Source: Floccularia luteovirens (taxonomy: Eukaryota; Basidiomycota; Agaricomycetes; Agaricales; Squamanitaceae). Taken from it: a DNA stretch of 64,000 nucleotides. This document shows, piece by piece, positions 23,842 to 35,173 of this stretch. The notes under the pieces are model-generated. The model was not told the DNA's origin. It searched no databases and worked only from the letters and a program-made list of their open reading frames with translations. The position numbers were made by a program, and so were the translations under genes. Every line of letters starts with the position of its first letter. The stretch's first letter is position 1. The stretch is taken from assembly GCA_009739215.1 (NCBI GenBank), contig VSJF01000008.1, positions 806,001-870,000 of the forward strand, written 5' to 3'.

Positions 23842-24501
23842 TATTACAATAGTCTACCCCTACATGTACAGACATACTAGGATAGAGGATAGTAAGAGGA
23901 TAGAATAGTATAGTATATAATGATAGACAGGAGAGGAAAGGAAGAATGGGTTGTTTGAGTGAAAACAGTGTGTATTTGGTTGGGGGGAAAAGTAGGCAGA
24001 AGTGCCTCCTTATATATGTTTGGAGAGTGTGCACAAACCACCTAGTAGTTTGGCCTTGTTTGTGTACCAGGTGTCCCTGGTACAATATATAAGGCCACTA
24101 GTCTGATGCCACTCCCCATTCTTCCTTTCCCCCACTTCACTACTACAACTTCTACTCTACTTATCATATCTTTATGTATTATCTATGTAGTAGTGTCTGG
24201 GTGTGTAGGACTAGAGTATTGTAACATGGGTTCTAGTTGGAAACCAGTGGTCTTATATAGATACCAGAGGTGCTTCTATCAGAGTTGCCTAGAAGCACTC
24301 AGGGTAGACTAGAAGTACTCAGGGCAGACTAGAAGCACTGGTATCATAGCAACAGAAGTAGACTAGAAGCTGTCAGGGTAAGCTAGAAGCACTACCCTGA
24401 GCAGTCTAGAACAGTAGTCTAGGCCTTTCTGTATTATATATAAGGAGGCCTCTATAGTATACTTTCCCCCCAAGTGAATACACTCTATTTACATTATAAC
24501 A
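23842..24501 (+). mobile_element. Solo copia-3 LTR in LTR-A
   Basis: TATTACAATAG (TG changed to TA) to TTATAACA with perfect TSD TCTAA (23837-23841, 24502-24506). Removing the copia-2 LTR inside it leaves about 380 bp, equal to the copies at 25945 and 35973. Confidence 0.93.
23952..24226 (-). mobile_element. Solo copia-2 LTR in the copia-3 LTR
   Basis: 275 bp, plus-strand ends TGTTTGAGTG and TATTGTAACA, perfect TSD TGGGT (23947-23951, 24227-24231). Same length and near-identical to the LTRs of copia-2 at 39309 and 44400. It is the innermost and so youngest layer of this nest. Confidence 0.95.
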
Positions 24502-24800
24502 TCTAATATAGGCAATTACTCTGTTACCTTATTAATGACTAAGTGACTACTCCCTTCCCTGTCTAGGATGGCAAAATTATTGTATATAATAGCACAGGTG
24601 ACACTATACACACTGAAAGGCCTGCATGTTTATCCTCTGTAACTGACCTCAGAGAGACTCTGACAAGTGGCAGTTAAATACCTGTATAGTGGTATCTCCC
24701 ACTATCATACTTGGGAAATCTGACAAGCAACAAACCTGTTCCCTAATCCAGACACCCTTATGATGAGACTAGTAAATAACAACAATAACTCCTAACGGTG

Positions 24801-25944
24801 AAGAGAGATGAAGTGTGAGTAGGTTCAGAAACCTATGGGACATAGCACTTCCATCTGTGTATCTAAAATATCTTCTAGAGATGGGCAAGAAAGAGGTTGT
24901 GTGAGGTTACAGATAAATGCAATGTTAAGAGTGAATAAAGAGAGCAAACACAGGACAAGGTTAAGAGAATAAGTGAAGGTGAGAGACATCCAAGTGAACT
25001 GAGGAAGAACAAAGTGACAGTGAGGTTCTCACTGGACAAGCAAGTTTTTATACTAAAGAGTCTAAATATGCCAACAGAAGAGTGCGAAGGATGATATTTG
25101 ACAAGTTAGATGACTTATAGTGGGCAAAAGTAGTGAAATCAGTTAGGAGAGTGAAGAAACTTAGGATGAGCTAGTTTTCTCTGCTTCTGAATATTCTCTG
25201 AGAAGAGGGAAAAGGGAAACTAAATTTTTCTAACTACTGTACAAGTTTTTGTTCTTCCTACAGAGAGAGAACATTTACAAGTAGCTAGTGAAGTATTTTT
25301 AATTTTACTATTTGTAAGACAGTGTGAAAAACGAGATAAATGGAGAAATAGTTCAAAGGGTGTGGGAGAATCCAATCTCTAATAAGTGAAAGAGTAGAGG
25401 AGAGAATAAAGTAGTTATGAAGGGTTTGGTATAGTCAACAGGCCAGCAAGCAAGCATGCAATGCTTGCATTGCACATGATCATGGAAGTCTGGAGCATAC
25501 CTCACTATTTTTGGAGTCGCATGTGAGATAACCGGGTGGCATAGGGGTGGACAAGGGTGCTGAGTAATCAGATAGTGCAATCATCAAGATAGGAAGGGTG
25601 ATCCCATAGTCTGGTTATCTCGGTGGCCATTAAGTGGAGAGTGGGTTGGTTAAAAGAAGTCGCATATGATGTCATAGAGTATGGGGATTAAGAGAGGATG
25701 TGCAGAGGATTGATTGGTCACTGGGCTGGAGGGGTAAAAGAAGGAAGTAAGGGGAATCACATAGTATATTCAAATAGACATGTCTGAGGTTTTTGTAGCT
25801 TCTGGATTGGAGTTAATATGACATGGAATCAGGAGAATGTGCAGTAGGCTTATTGGTTGCTCGCTAATTGGATTGCTAAAGTTGTGGGTGGCAACCAATA
25901 GCAAGAAAATGGTGATTTCCAAGGCAAGGCTATGCGGCCTTCTC
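24801..25944 (-). repeat. Repeat H, copy 2 (inverted)
   Basis: Inverse copy of 7624-9241 without the LTR-E insertion, so it shows the empty site near 25820. Bounded by the LTR-A end on the left and the copia-3 LTR at 25945 on the right. No gene is recognised in it. Confidence 0.8.
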
Positions 25945-26324
25945 TGTTACAATAGTCTACTCCTACATGTACAGACATACTAGGATAGAGGATAGTAAGA
26001 GGATAGAATAGTATAGTATGTAATAATAGACAGGAGGGGAAAGGAAGAATGGGTTCTGGTAGGAAACCAGTGGTCTTATATAGATACCAGAGGTGCTTCT
26101 ATCAGGGTAGCCTAGAAGCACTCAGGGTAGACTAGAAGCACTCAGGGTAGACTAGAAGCACTGGTATCATAGCAACAGAAGTAGACTAGAAGCTGTCAGG
26201 GTAAGCTAGAAGCACTACCCTGAGCAGTCTAGAACAGTAGTCTAGGCCTTCCTGTATTATATATAAGGAGGCCTCTGTAGCATACTTTCCCCCCAACTGA
26301 ATATACACTATTCACACTCTAACA
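25945..26324 (+). mobile_element. Copia-3 5' LTR (first copy)
   Basis: TGTTACAATAGTCTAC to CTCTAACA, 380 bp. It has about three tandem ~20-bp units (gtagactagaagcactcagg) at 26104-26165 and a TATA-like 'tatatataaggaggc' near 26257. It is followed immediately by a primer-binding site. Confidence 0.9.
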
Positions 26325-26343
26325 AGTTATGGGCCCTCAGCTC
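26325..26343 (+). promoter_or_regulatory. Copia-3 primer-binding site
   Basis: AGTTATGGGCCCTCAGCTC right after the LTR. It contains TTATGGGCCC, complementary to the anticodon region of initiator-Met tRNA, as in Drosophila copia, where an internally cut tRNA primes. The first base is A instead of G. Confidence 0.75.
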
Positions 26344-26560
26344 TAACTGTGCCCCTCCATTAACTCCTTGTCTTACTTGTCCACTGTGCTTGCTCAACTA
26401 CTATCTTCTCTACTCCCTAACTCTTTCCTACTTAGTTTATCTTTCTCCTTTGTACTCCGAGTTTTTGAGAAGCTAAACTTAGCTAGTCATTAGTTAGTCA
26501 GTCCATAGTAGTCAGTAAGGACAAAAGACCTCCCTCCCAGGGGGTCTCTTCAGTGAACTG

Positions 26561-26977
26561 TGTTAAAGTTAGTAGATGCCATAACACAGGCATTAGTAAA
26601 GTATTAGTTCGCACTTTGTGCACTTTAATGTAAATGCCACAATAGTGGCATTAGTAAAATACTTTCATTTCGCACTTTTACACTTAGTTTACGTTTCTTA
26701 ATGTTTCTGCTTTTGTTTGGTAGTTGTAGGTCCACTGAGTGTTGCAAAACACTCAAACGCGATATAGTGGACACTATTTATCACGCCTTATGGTTTCCTG
26801 GATACAACAGGGCCAAACAAGTGCGCTTTCCTTATGTATCTAGAGATAGATACTAGATACTTGCTGAAAACAAAGTTAATCATATTACACTTGTTTGAAC
26901 GCATTTTAGAGGGTTTCTTGCATTGTATCTGACTGCTTACAGTAGTACAATTGCAGAGTTCAGTTTGAACTTCAACA
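26561..26977 (+). mobile_element. Copia-1-type LTR (417 bp) in the copia-3 leader
   Basis: TGTTAAAGTTAG to ACTTCAACA. Left flank AACTG (26556-26560). The partner TSD is not on the right but in inverse at 29876-29880, next to the copia-1 LTR at 29881. This LTR is therefore one breakpoint of an inversion. Confidence 0.9.
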
Positions 26978-29516
26978 TGACTTTCCACCATTCACTAGGA
27001 GGTTGAATATTCCTTCTGGTTCTCCTAAGAGCTAAAGGAGGAGTTACTGGATTGGGTGTGAATTGTCTGACAGGAGTGCATGGCAAGGAGATTGGTTGAG
27101 GACTAGGTGACTGTAGTGGAGTGGCAAGTACAAGTGGAGAAGGAGGAGGTTCATATTCTGCTTGAACAGGCAGTACAAGAGGAGAATGCTCATTGTCTGG
27201 CTGCATTGGCAGATGAACTACAGATGAAGAAATAGTGGGAGTGGCTGACTGATTTGTAGGAATGTCATACCCCCCTAAATCTGGCATGTCACTGCCATTG
27301 ACAGGATTTACAGTATCTGGAGATGGAATGGAGTTCATCACAGTGGGTTTTATCCCAGGAAAGTATCTCTCATCAAACTCAGCTCTTTCTGAGATAATGA
27401 ACTTCCTTGTTACTGGATTGTAAAACTGCCACCCTTTATATCCTGCTGGATAACCAACAAAGACACATTTCTCCATATGTGATCCAAAAGATCTCCTTTT
27501 GTCCTTTTGTACATGGACATATGCTAAACATCCAAATACTCTGAGATGTGTCACATCAGGTTTCTTACAGTGCCAAGCTTCATAGGGAGTCCTGTCTTTT
27601 AATGAGACAGTAGGGCATTTATTAAGAACATGCAGCACTGCCATGAAACAATGAAACCAAAATTGCACTGGCAAGTTGGCTTCTGTTAACATGGCTGTAA
27701 CTAAGTCTGCAACTGTTCTGTTTGCCCTTTCAACATCCCCATTTTGCTGTGGCCTGTTTCTGACTGTGTGATGTCTCTGGATACCATTATCAATGCAGTA
27801 CTGATTAAATTCATTGGACATGAACTCAGAGCCTTTGTCTTCTCTTATGCATTTAATGCTAGAGTTGTGCAAGTTCTCAGCATATGCTTTGAACTGCTTA
27901 AAGGCATCAAAGGTGTCTGATTTCCTTCTGAGTCCAAAACCACATTTGAATCTAGTACAGTCATCAACAAAGATGATCCAATACTGGTAACCACCTATAG
28001 ACTTGACTTGGATTGGGCCTTTCAAATCCATATGCACCAGTTCAAGAGGTTTTAAAGCTCTAGAATCTGAAGTGGGAAATGGACTAGCATGCATTTTGCC
28101 TGAAAGGCATGGCTCACAGACTGGGTCTGATTTGGAGTTATTGCCAAGATGCATGCCAGTTACCATGTGCATGGAATGAAGTTGCTTAACACTAGCATGA
28201 TTGTAGTGCCCAAATCTCCTATGCCAAAGTCCAAGGTCCAGTGGGAGAGTAGAGGAGAGGTTTGCAGATTCTAGGCAAGCAGAGACAGTAATCCCATCCA
28301 GGAATGCAGCATTGTGGCTATTAATACTAGCTGTGAAAAGCTGTCTACTGGATTGATTAAAGTGAATGAATTGAGAATCAATGGATATATCATAGCCTTT
28401 GTGTCTGATAAGAAAGAGGATGGAAAGAAGATTGCTTTGTAATTGTGGAACATGAAGAACTCTAGTAAATAAAAGAGATTGTGTTTCCACACCATTAATA
28501 AATGGTCTGAAGAGAATGCTTCCAACACCAGAAGAATATATAGTAGTGTTGTCAGCTAGTCTAATAGGGATCTGGCAGGATTTATAATCTCTGAGCCAGT
28601 GTTTATGTGGAGTCATGTGGGATGTGGCTCCTGAGTCTGCATTCCAATCATAGTTAGCATGATGGGAAAGTGGGTTATCTAATTGTACTTGTGAAAAGAT
28701 ACTTGCCTTTCCTGCTGATTCCTGGGAATTGACTGCCTTTGCCTCTGCCTGTTTTGCTAAAAATAAAGAACACCTTTTGAAGGAATGACCTTGTTTACCA
28801 CAGAAGTAACAAGGAGGATAAGTGGTAGTAGCAGAGCTAGATTGCTTCTGTTTTCCCTTGTCTGTGGAGACCTTGTTTGCAACCTCTGAGACTTGAGGTG
28901 CAGATCTCCTTATCCTCTGAGTTTCCTCAGTGTGGAATGCTAGGGTGATAGAAGCTCTATCCAGTTTGTCACTCTGCATCAGGTTTGACACAAAATTACT
29001 GTACTGATCTGGAAGAGCCCTAATCATGGCCATACACAACAACTCCTCATCCAGCTGTTTCAGAGTGAAGTCCCTAGGTCTCAGATTGTTAATCTGCTGC
29101 ATTGCTGCAGTGACCCTATTTGCAAGTGACTGCAAGGACTCCTCCTCTGTTTTTCTGATGCTGAACAAGTCATCATAGGCATTAAATCTGGCACCAGGTT
29201 TTTGCTGGAGGTGCACAGACTTTAAGGCTTCCCATATTGCAACAGGGTCATCCTCTATCCCAATCAGATGCACAGTCTGAGATGACTCTACACTAAGGTA
29301 TAGCCATCCAGCTGCTTTCTGGGCTTTACTGTCCCAGTCATTCTGTCTTTGTATTTGCAACTCATAATCTTTAGAGGATTCCATGGCTTTAGGTCTCTTT
29401 TTGATGCCACACACAATGTGCAACAGCTGATGAGCCCTGAACCAGGCTTGGATTTCTCCACTCCATTGATTGTAGTTGTTAAGTCCTAGTTTTTTAATAT
29501 CTGGTCCTTTAGACAT
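26978..29516 (-). pseudogene. Copia-3 polyprotein, truncated (gag-protease-integrase)
   Basis: ATG at 29516 (MSKGPDIKKLGL). About 846 codons are open to the LTR junction at 26977/26978; the frame then reads 17 codons into the LTR and stops. Order: gag with UBN2-like capsid (LQQKPGARFNAYDDLF), CCHC knuckle C-YF-C-GKQGH-SFKR-C, protease DSGATSHMT, integrase zinc region, core (WIIFVDDCTRF, ENLHNSSIKCIREDKGSEF, RPQQNGDVERANRT), then a Pro-rich spacer up to EWWKV. RT and RNase H are absent: the frame is cut where LTR sequence begins. Close to copia-2 along its length. It probably cannot move by itself. Confidence 0.9.
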
Positions 29517-29880
29517 AGTGGATTATGGTAAATGCAGCAAGGGAGAGGGGTGTGTAAAAGGAATTAAAAGTGCAAGTCAACTAGAATGCAACCAAGCCCT
29601 TGATAAAGGTAGGGTTCTAGGACAGCCAAAAGAAATTAAAGGATGAGGGAAAGAAAAGGAAGTGAAAAAAGTGAGGGAGGGGTAGGGAGGGGTAGGGAGG
29701 GGAATAGGGGAATGGGGAATGGATTGTTGTCCTTTGGTCTTCTTCACCACCAGTAAGTGTATGTCAACACCTTTAAACTACAGTGCAGTTGTACCACCTC
29801 ACAGCTCACAGGGATGACTACCTGAGATATTGCTGTGTGGGTTAAAGGCTGGCCCACTGAAGTGCACAGACCCAACAGTT
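29517..29880 (-). other. Copia-3 untranslated leader (inverted segment)
   Basis: Minus-strand leader upstream of the 29516 start. It matches the plus-strand leader at 36578-36930 (gttgggtctgtgcacttcag). Its outer end is AACTG (29880-29876), the missing TSD partner of the LTR at 26561. Confidence 0.8.
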
Positions 29881-32800
29881 TGTTGAAGTTCAAACCGAAC
29901 TCTGCAATTGTACTACTGTAAGCAGTCAGATACAATGCAAGAAACCCTCTAAAATGCGTTCAAACAAGTGTAATATGATTAACTTTGTTTTCAGCAAGTA
30001 TCTAGTATCTATCTCTAGATATATAAGGAAAGCACACTTGTTTGGCCCTGTTGTACCCAGGAAACCATAAGGCGTGATAAATAGTGTCCACTATATCGCG
30101 TTTGAGTGTTTTGCAACACTCAGTGGACCTACAACTACAAAACAAAAGCAGAAACATTAAGAAATGTAAACTAAGTGTAAAAGTGCAAAATGAAAGTATT
30201 TTACTAATGCCACTATTGTGGCATTTACATTAAAGTGCACAAAGTGCGAACTAATACTTTACTAATGCCTGTGTTATGGCATCTACTAACTTTAACAGTC
30301 CCCCTTGACAGAATACAGGGTTGAACTTTAATGTCTAATAGTACTATAAAAAGTGTTCCATGTTTAAAAATCAAAAATGCGAAACTGAATCAAAATCAAG
30401 CAATCCAGAGTAACTGCCAATTCTCCCCCCTAATCCTGCAAGCCTTTACATCTCTAATCCCATTAAGCTACGCAGTTTTAAGACCTGAGCACGAGGCAAG
30501 GCTTTAGTGAGTAGGTCTGCAGGCATTGATTCAGTTGGGAGGTATTGTGGTGCAATAGCTTTGTCTGCCACTTTATCCCTGAGCCAGTAGTAGTCAAGAT
30601 CCAAGTGTTTCATACGTCCATGGTGTTCAGGATTTTTAGCAACAGTCATAGAAGACTGATTATCCATAAACAAAGTAGCAGGTTTAGGTACTTTGTAACC
30701 AAGTTCATGCAGAAGATGCTGTATCCAGACAATCTCTTTTCCTGCTGCAACTCCGGCCACATACTCTGCTTCTGTAGTAGACAATGTCACAATTGGTTGC
30801 AATTTACTGCTCCAACACACTGCTCCTGTTCCCACTTTAATCATGTAACCAGATGTTGATTTCCCATTGTCTCTATCACCACCATGATCTGCATCACTGT
30901 ATCCTGTAAACAAATCACTGGTTGCACTGTCAGGTCCATAGGTAAGTCTCATGTTGACTGTTCCTTTGAGATATCTGAACACATGCTTGACTGCTTTCCA
31001 GTGCTGCATTCCAGGATTGGAGTTGAATCTAGCCAACACTCCAGCAGTGAATGCAATATCAGGTCTAGACATTGTAGCCAAGTACATTAGGGAACCAACT
31101 GCATTCATATAAGGGATATTTCGCATTTCTTGAACTTCCTCTGCTGTCTGAGGGCACTGAGCTTTAGAAAGTCGCTCCCCAGGGTTCATTGGTGTGTCTA
31201 CAGGTTTGCATTCCATCATTCCAAATGTTTCCAGCATGTTCAGTATGTACTGCTTCTGTGACAAATGGATTTTCTGGTTTGCTCTATCTCTAGTAATCTC
31301 TACACCTAGTAGAAACGATGTTTCACCAAGATCCCTGAGTTTGAAGTGCTTGGACAAGTCTACAACAAACTTATCCAGTGCAGATTTGGATTTGGAAGCA
31401 AGTGTAATGTCATCCACAAATACTGGTACAATGACTTTCAAGCCATCAGAGTCATAAATATAGAGGGAGGGATCAGAGTATATTCTCTTGAATCCCATCA
31501 CACTCAATGCTGCAGTAAACTTTTCGTTCCAGAGTCTAGCAGCTTGTTTCAATCCATAGATTGACTTGTTCAGTTTGCACACCATTTTCGGACCACCTTG
31601 CTCAAATCCTTCTGGCTGCTTCATGTAGATGTCAGCATCAATGTCTCCATTGATAAATGCATAGGATATGTCCACAGAGCGAAGGTGCATGTCCTCAATA
31701 GCTGCCAGAGCAAGTACTAGCCTGATTGTAGCTTGTCTCATTGTTGGTGCAAACACCTCAGAGTAATCAAATCCAGGTCTCTGACTGAAACCCTTTGCTA
31801 CAATTCTAGCTTTGTACCTCTCAATCGACCCATCTGCATTGTGTTTCACCTTGAATACCCATCTAGAACCTATTGCCTTTTGCCCAGGTGGTAATGGAAC
31901 TACTGACCAGGTGCCATTGTTGAAGTGAGCTTGTATTTCATCAGCAGCAGCTTGTTTCCAAGACTCTGCATCAGATCTGGTGAGTGCTTCCTTGTATGTC
32001 AATGGCTCTGACTGTCCAGTTGCATTAGCAAGCTCATCATCACTATCCTCTTCATCAGAAGAAGGAATTGCTGGGGTTGGCTCCCTGACTTTCCACCATT
32101 CACCTGGAGGCCTTCTTTGTCTTTGGGTCCTTCTGAGTGCAATAGGTAGTTCAAGTTCAGTATCACTACTAGAACTGTCATCCTGAGTCCGACTTTTCTC
32201 TGAATCCATAGAAGAATCCATTGAAACAATTGACTTGTCACCATTTGAGTCTGGAGTTTGCTCATTTAAGTCATCATTCTCATCATTCTGAGGTGAACTC
32301 TCATTATCTGATGGAACTAGTGCATTGTCATTGTCATTGTCATTACTGACTGGCTGAGTCGAAATTGCAGGTACAGGAGTGTAGTAGATATCACTATCAC
32401 TAGTATCCTTACTTGGTTCACTTGCTTTGTCTTGTGGCTGAGGAACTACACCAGTGTCCTTAGTTTCAAGATTAGACCTTTCATCAAAGTCTGCTCTTTC
32501 ACTAATGATTACTGATTTGGTCTTTGTGTTATAAAACTTCCAACCTTTGTAGCCCTCTGGATAACCAATAAAGACGCATTTTTGCATATGTGACCCTAAG
32601 CTAGACCTTTTATCTCGTTGTATATGCACATAAGCAGTACTCCCCCACACTCTCAAGTGACTGACATCAGGTTTGCTACCATGCCACAATTCATATGGTG
32701 TTTTGCCAACAACTGCAGATGTAGGACATCGATTTAGAACATGAACAAGTGCTGCTAGGCACTCTCCCCAAAAGGCCTTTGACAAATCAGATTCATTGAG

Positions 32801-35173
32801 CATAGCAGTAATCCTTTCAGCTAGTGTTCTATTTGCCCTTTCAGCAACACCATTCTGTTGTGGTCTGTTTCTAACTGTATGCTGCCTTACAATGCCACAC
32901 TCATTAGTGTACTTTATGAATGCATTAGACATGTATTCACCTCCTTTGTCATCCCTAAGTGCTTTGATTTTGCAATCAAGCTGGTTCTCAGCAAATGCTT
33001 TGAACTGCTTAAAAGCTTCGAACACTGCATCCTTGGTTTTAATAGGCACAATGACCTTGTAACGCGAGTAATCATCTATAAATGACACCCAGTACTTGTA
33101 ACCAGAATGTGTAGGGACTCCAACATGATGCACATCTGTGTGTACTAGCTCTAAGAGCTTTCCACTTCGATGTTCAGAGGATTTAAAGGGACTAGCATGC
33201 ATTTTACCAGCTAGACATGGCTCACAAATTGGATCTGGCTTTGTCTTTGAATTGATAGTCATCCCAGCAACCATATTTTTGTCAAAGAGCATTTTAACAT
33301 CATTATAGTTGTGGTGGCCTAATCTCCTGTGCCACAGAGCGAGATCAAGAGGCAGAGTTGATGTCAAATGCACACTCTCAGACTTGTCTACTGTAATGCC
33401 ATCCAAGTAACCAATATTCCTTTCATTGATAGAAGCAGTAAACAGTAAATTGCCATTAAGACGAAATTGCATAGTATGAGAAGAGATATGGACATCAAAG
33501 CTTTTGTGTCTAGTTAAGAACAACACTGCTAGGAGATTACTTTGTAAGGCTGGTACATGTAGCACTCTAGATAACTCTACATCTCGACTTTGGACACCAT
33601 TAATGAAGGGACGAAACAGAACACTGCCTACACCTTCAGAGTATATTACAGTACTATCTGCAAGCCTAATAGGCACTCTATATGGAGTATAATTTCGGAT
33701 CCAGTGTTTGTGAGGGGTCATATGAGAAGTGGCCCCTGTGTCTGTGTTCCAATCATAAATATTAGCCATTGTGGAGTGTGCATTATGAACCAAAACAGTA
33801 CTTGCATTTCCTGCAGATTCAACACTAGACTCTGCCTTTGACTCCTCTGCCTTATTGGCACCATCTCCTTTCTCTTCCTTCTTCTGACTCTGCTTCTGCT
33901 TCTTTTGCTTTTTCAAAACCGGACATTTGTTTATCCAGTGCCCTTTTTCTTTGCAGTACTTGCAAATACTATTGTCCAAGCCAGTTTGAGTGCGATTTGC
34001 CATTTGAATTCGCCTCTGGTGGTTGAGTTCTTCAGCTCTAAAGGCTTGTAGGATTACATCTTTGGATAATGTGTCCAACAGCAGGAGAGAAGAAGTGAGG
34101 TGTGAATACTCCTCTGGCAGGGCTCTAATGAGTGACATGCATTGGAGTTCCTCATCTAACTTCTCTATTGTAAAGCCTACTGGCCTTAGTGCTTGAATGT
34201 CCCCCATACTCTTAGAAATGCGAATTCCTAGTTCTGTAAGGGACTCCTCTTCCTTCTTTTGAATGCCAAACAGCTCATCATAGGCATTAAATCTCGCTCC
34301 AGGCTTCTTTTGGACATGGGCTTGCTCCAGAAGCTTCCACATCATCACTGGGTCCTCTTCATAATCTTTGAAGTACACCCTTTGGTCACAATCTACAGCC
34401 AGGAATATTTCACCTGCTGCCTTCTCTGCTCTTTGCTCCCATAACTCGAGAGCATCACTATCTTTAGTGGGCTTATTCTCTTTGCCACTCACCAACTTCC
34501 AATAACCCATCTTCATTAGCCAAGCCTTCATACAACCACTCCATTCAGAATAGTTTGTATTAGACAGTACTTTGAATTTGGAGGAAGAAGGATCAGACAT
34601 TTTGATCAAGTACCCCAAGTCAAGAAGTGTCTCTGAGACGAAATTTGTAGTCTGATAAGACTAATAGCTAGGCCAAGTAACTGTAATAACAGTTAAAGCA
34701 ACAGCAACACACAGAAAGAACTTTGTATTAAGTTTTAGAGGCCGGGGCCCATAACCTGTTGAAGTTCAAACCGAACTCTGCAATTGTACTACTGTAAGCA
34801 GTCAGATACAATGCAAGAAACCCTCTAAAATGCGTTCAAACAAGTGTAATATGATTAACTTTGTTTTCAGCAAGTATCTAGTATCTATCTCTAGATACAT
34901 AAGGAAAGCGCACTTGTTTGGCCCTGTTGTACCCAGGAAACTATAAGGCATGATAAATAGTGTCCACTATATTGCGTTTGAGTGTTTTGCAACACTCAGT
35001 GGACCTACAACTACCAAACAAAAGCAGAAACATTAAGAAATGTAAACTAAGTGTAAAAGTGTGAAATAAAAGTATTTTACTAATGCCACTATTGTGGCAT
35101 TTACATTAAAGTGCACAAAGTGCGAACTAATACTTTACTAATGCCTGTGTTATGGCATCTACTAACTTTAACA
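29881..35173 (-). mobile_element. Copia-1: full-length Ty1/copia element
   Basis: LTRs of 417 bp at 34757-35173 (5') and 29881-30297 (3'), element read on the minus strand. Primer site GGTTATGGGCCCC at 34756-34744 and polypurine tract CAAGGGGGAC next to the 3' LTR. The two LTRs differ at roughly nine positions, nearly all transitions. Outer flanks (CAGTT left, ATGCT right) do not match, consistent with later recombination between LTR copies. Confidence 0.95.
30446..34600 (-). CDS. Copia-1 gag-pol polyprotein
   Basis: Single open frame of about 1384 codons. The start is taken as the ATG at 34600 (MSDPSSSKFKV). Domains in order: capsid (QKKPGARFNAYDELFGI), CCHC knuckle C-KY-C-KEKGH-WINK-C, aspartic protease DTGATSHMT, integrase (HRRLGHHNYNDVK; core ALRDDKGGEYMSN; RPQQNGVAERANRT), a Ser/Asp-rich linker, RT (WVFKVKHNADGSIERYKARI; catalytic PVFVDDITLAS), and RNase H ending near TEAEYVAGVAAGKE and DLLTKAL. 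No stop or frameshift interrupts it, so it may be competent. The product would be cut by its own protease into particle, integrase and RT/RNase H. Confidence 0.95.
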   Translation of the reverse strand: MSDPSSSKFKVLSNTNYSEWSGCMKAWLMKMGYWKLVSGKENKPTKDSDALELWEQRAEKAAGEIFLAVDCDQRVYFKDYEEDPVMMWKLLEQAHVQKKPGARFNAYDELFGIQKKEEESLTELGIRISKSMGDIQALRPVGFTIEKLDEELQCMSLIRALPEEYSHLTSSLLLLDTLSKDVILQAFRAEELNHQRRIQMANRTQTGLDNSICKYCKEKGHWINKCPVLKKQKKQKQSQKKEEKGDGANKAEESKAESSVESAGNASTVLVHNAHSTMANIYDWNTDTGATSHMTPHKHWIRNYTPYRVPIRLADSTVIYSEGVGSVLFRPFINGVQSRDVELSRVLHVPALQSNLLAVLFLTRHKSFDVHISSHTMQFRLNGNLLFTASINERNIGYLDGITVDKSESVHLTSTLPLDLALWHRRLGHHNYNDVKMLFDKNMVAGMTINSKTKPDPICEPCLAGKMHASPFKSSEHRSGKLLELVHTDVHHVGVPTHSGYKYWVSFIDDYSRYKVIVPIKTKDAVFEAFKQFKAFAENQLDCKIKALRDDKGGEYMSNAFIKYTNECGIVRQHTVRNRPQQNGVAERANRTLAERITAMLNESDLSKAFWGECLAALVHVLNRCPTSAVVGKTPYELWHGSKPDVSHLRVWGSTAYVHIQRDKRSSLGSHMQKCVFIGYPEGYKGWKFYNTKTKSVIISERADFDERSNLETKDTGVVPQPQDKASEPSKDTSDSDIYYTPVPAISTQPVSNDNDNDNALVPSDNESSPQNDENDDLNEQTPDSNGDKSIVSMDSSMDSEKSRTQDDSSSSDTELELPIALRRTQRQRRPPGEWWKVREPTPAIPSSDEEDSDDELANATGQSEPLTYKEALTRSDAESWKQAAADEIQAHFNNGTWSVVPLPPGQKAIGSRWVFKVKHNADGSIERYKARIVAKGFSQRPGFDYSEVFAPTMRQATIRLVLALAAIEDMHLRSVDISYAFINGDIDADIYMKQPEGFEQGGPKMVCKLNKSIYGLKQAARLWNEKFTAALSVMGFKRIYSDPSLYIYDSDGLKVIVPVFVDDITLASKSKSALDKFVVDLSKHFKLRDLGETSFLLGVEITRDRANQKIHLSQKQYILNMLETFGMMECKPVDTPMNPGERLSKAQCPQTAEEVQEMRNIPYMNAVGSLMYLATMSRPDIAFTAGVLARFNSNPGMQHWKAVKHVFRYLKGTVNMRLTYGPDSATSDLFTGYSDADHGGDRDNGKSTSGYMIKVGTGAVCWSSKLQPIVTLSTTEAEYVAGVAAGKEIVWIQHLLHELGYKVPKPATLFMDNQSSMTVAKNPEHHGRMKHLDLDYYWLRDKVADKAIAPQYLPTESMPADLLTKALPRAQVLKLRSLMGLEM

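Larger units (their letters stand above)
23544..24800 (+). mobile_element. Third LTR-A copy, split by nested LTRs
   Basis: Starts TGTTATGACCTTATCTGG inside the LTR-I gag. It is interrupted at 23842 by a copia-3 LTR, resumes at 24502 and ends near AACGGTGA, where it abuts repeat H. The gag does not resume after it, so the right flank has been rearranged (apparent junction in 'ggtgaaga'). Confidence 0.85.

Noticed and set aside
26104..26230. CRISPR-like spaced repeats in copia-3 LTR
   Set aside because: Units are directly adjacent and near-identical, with no spacers; the genome is eukaryotic.
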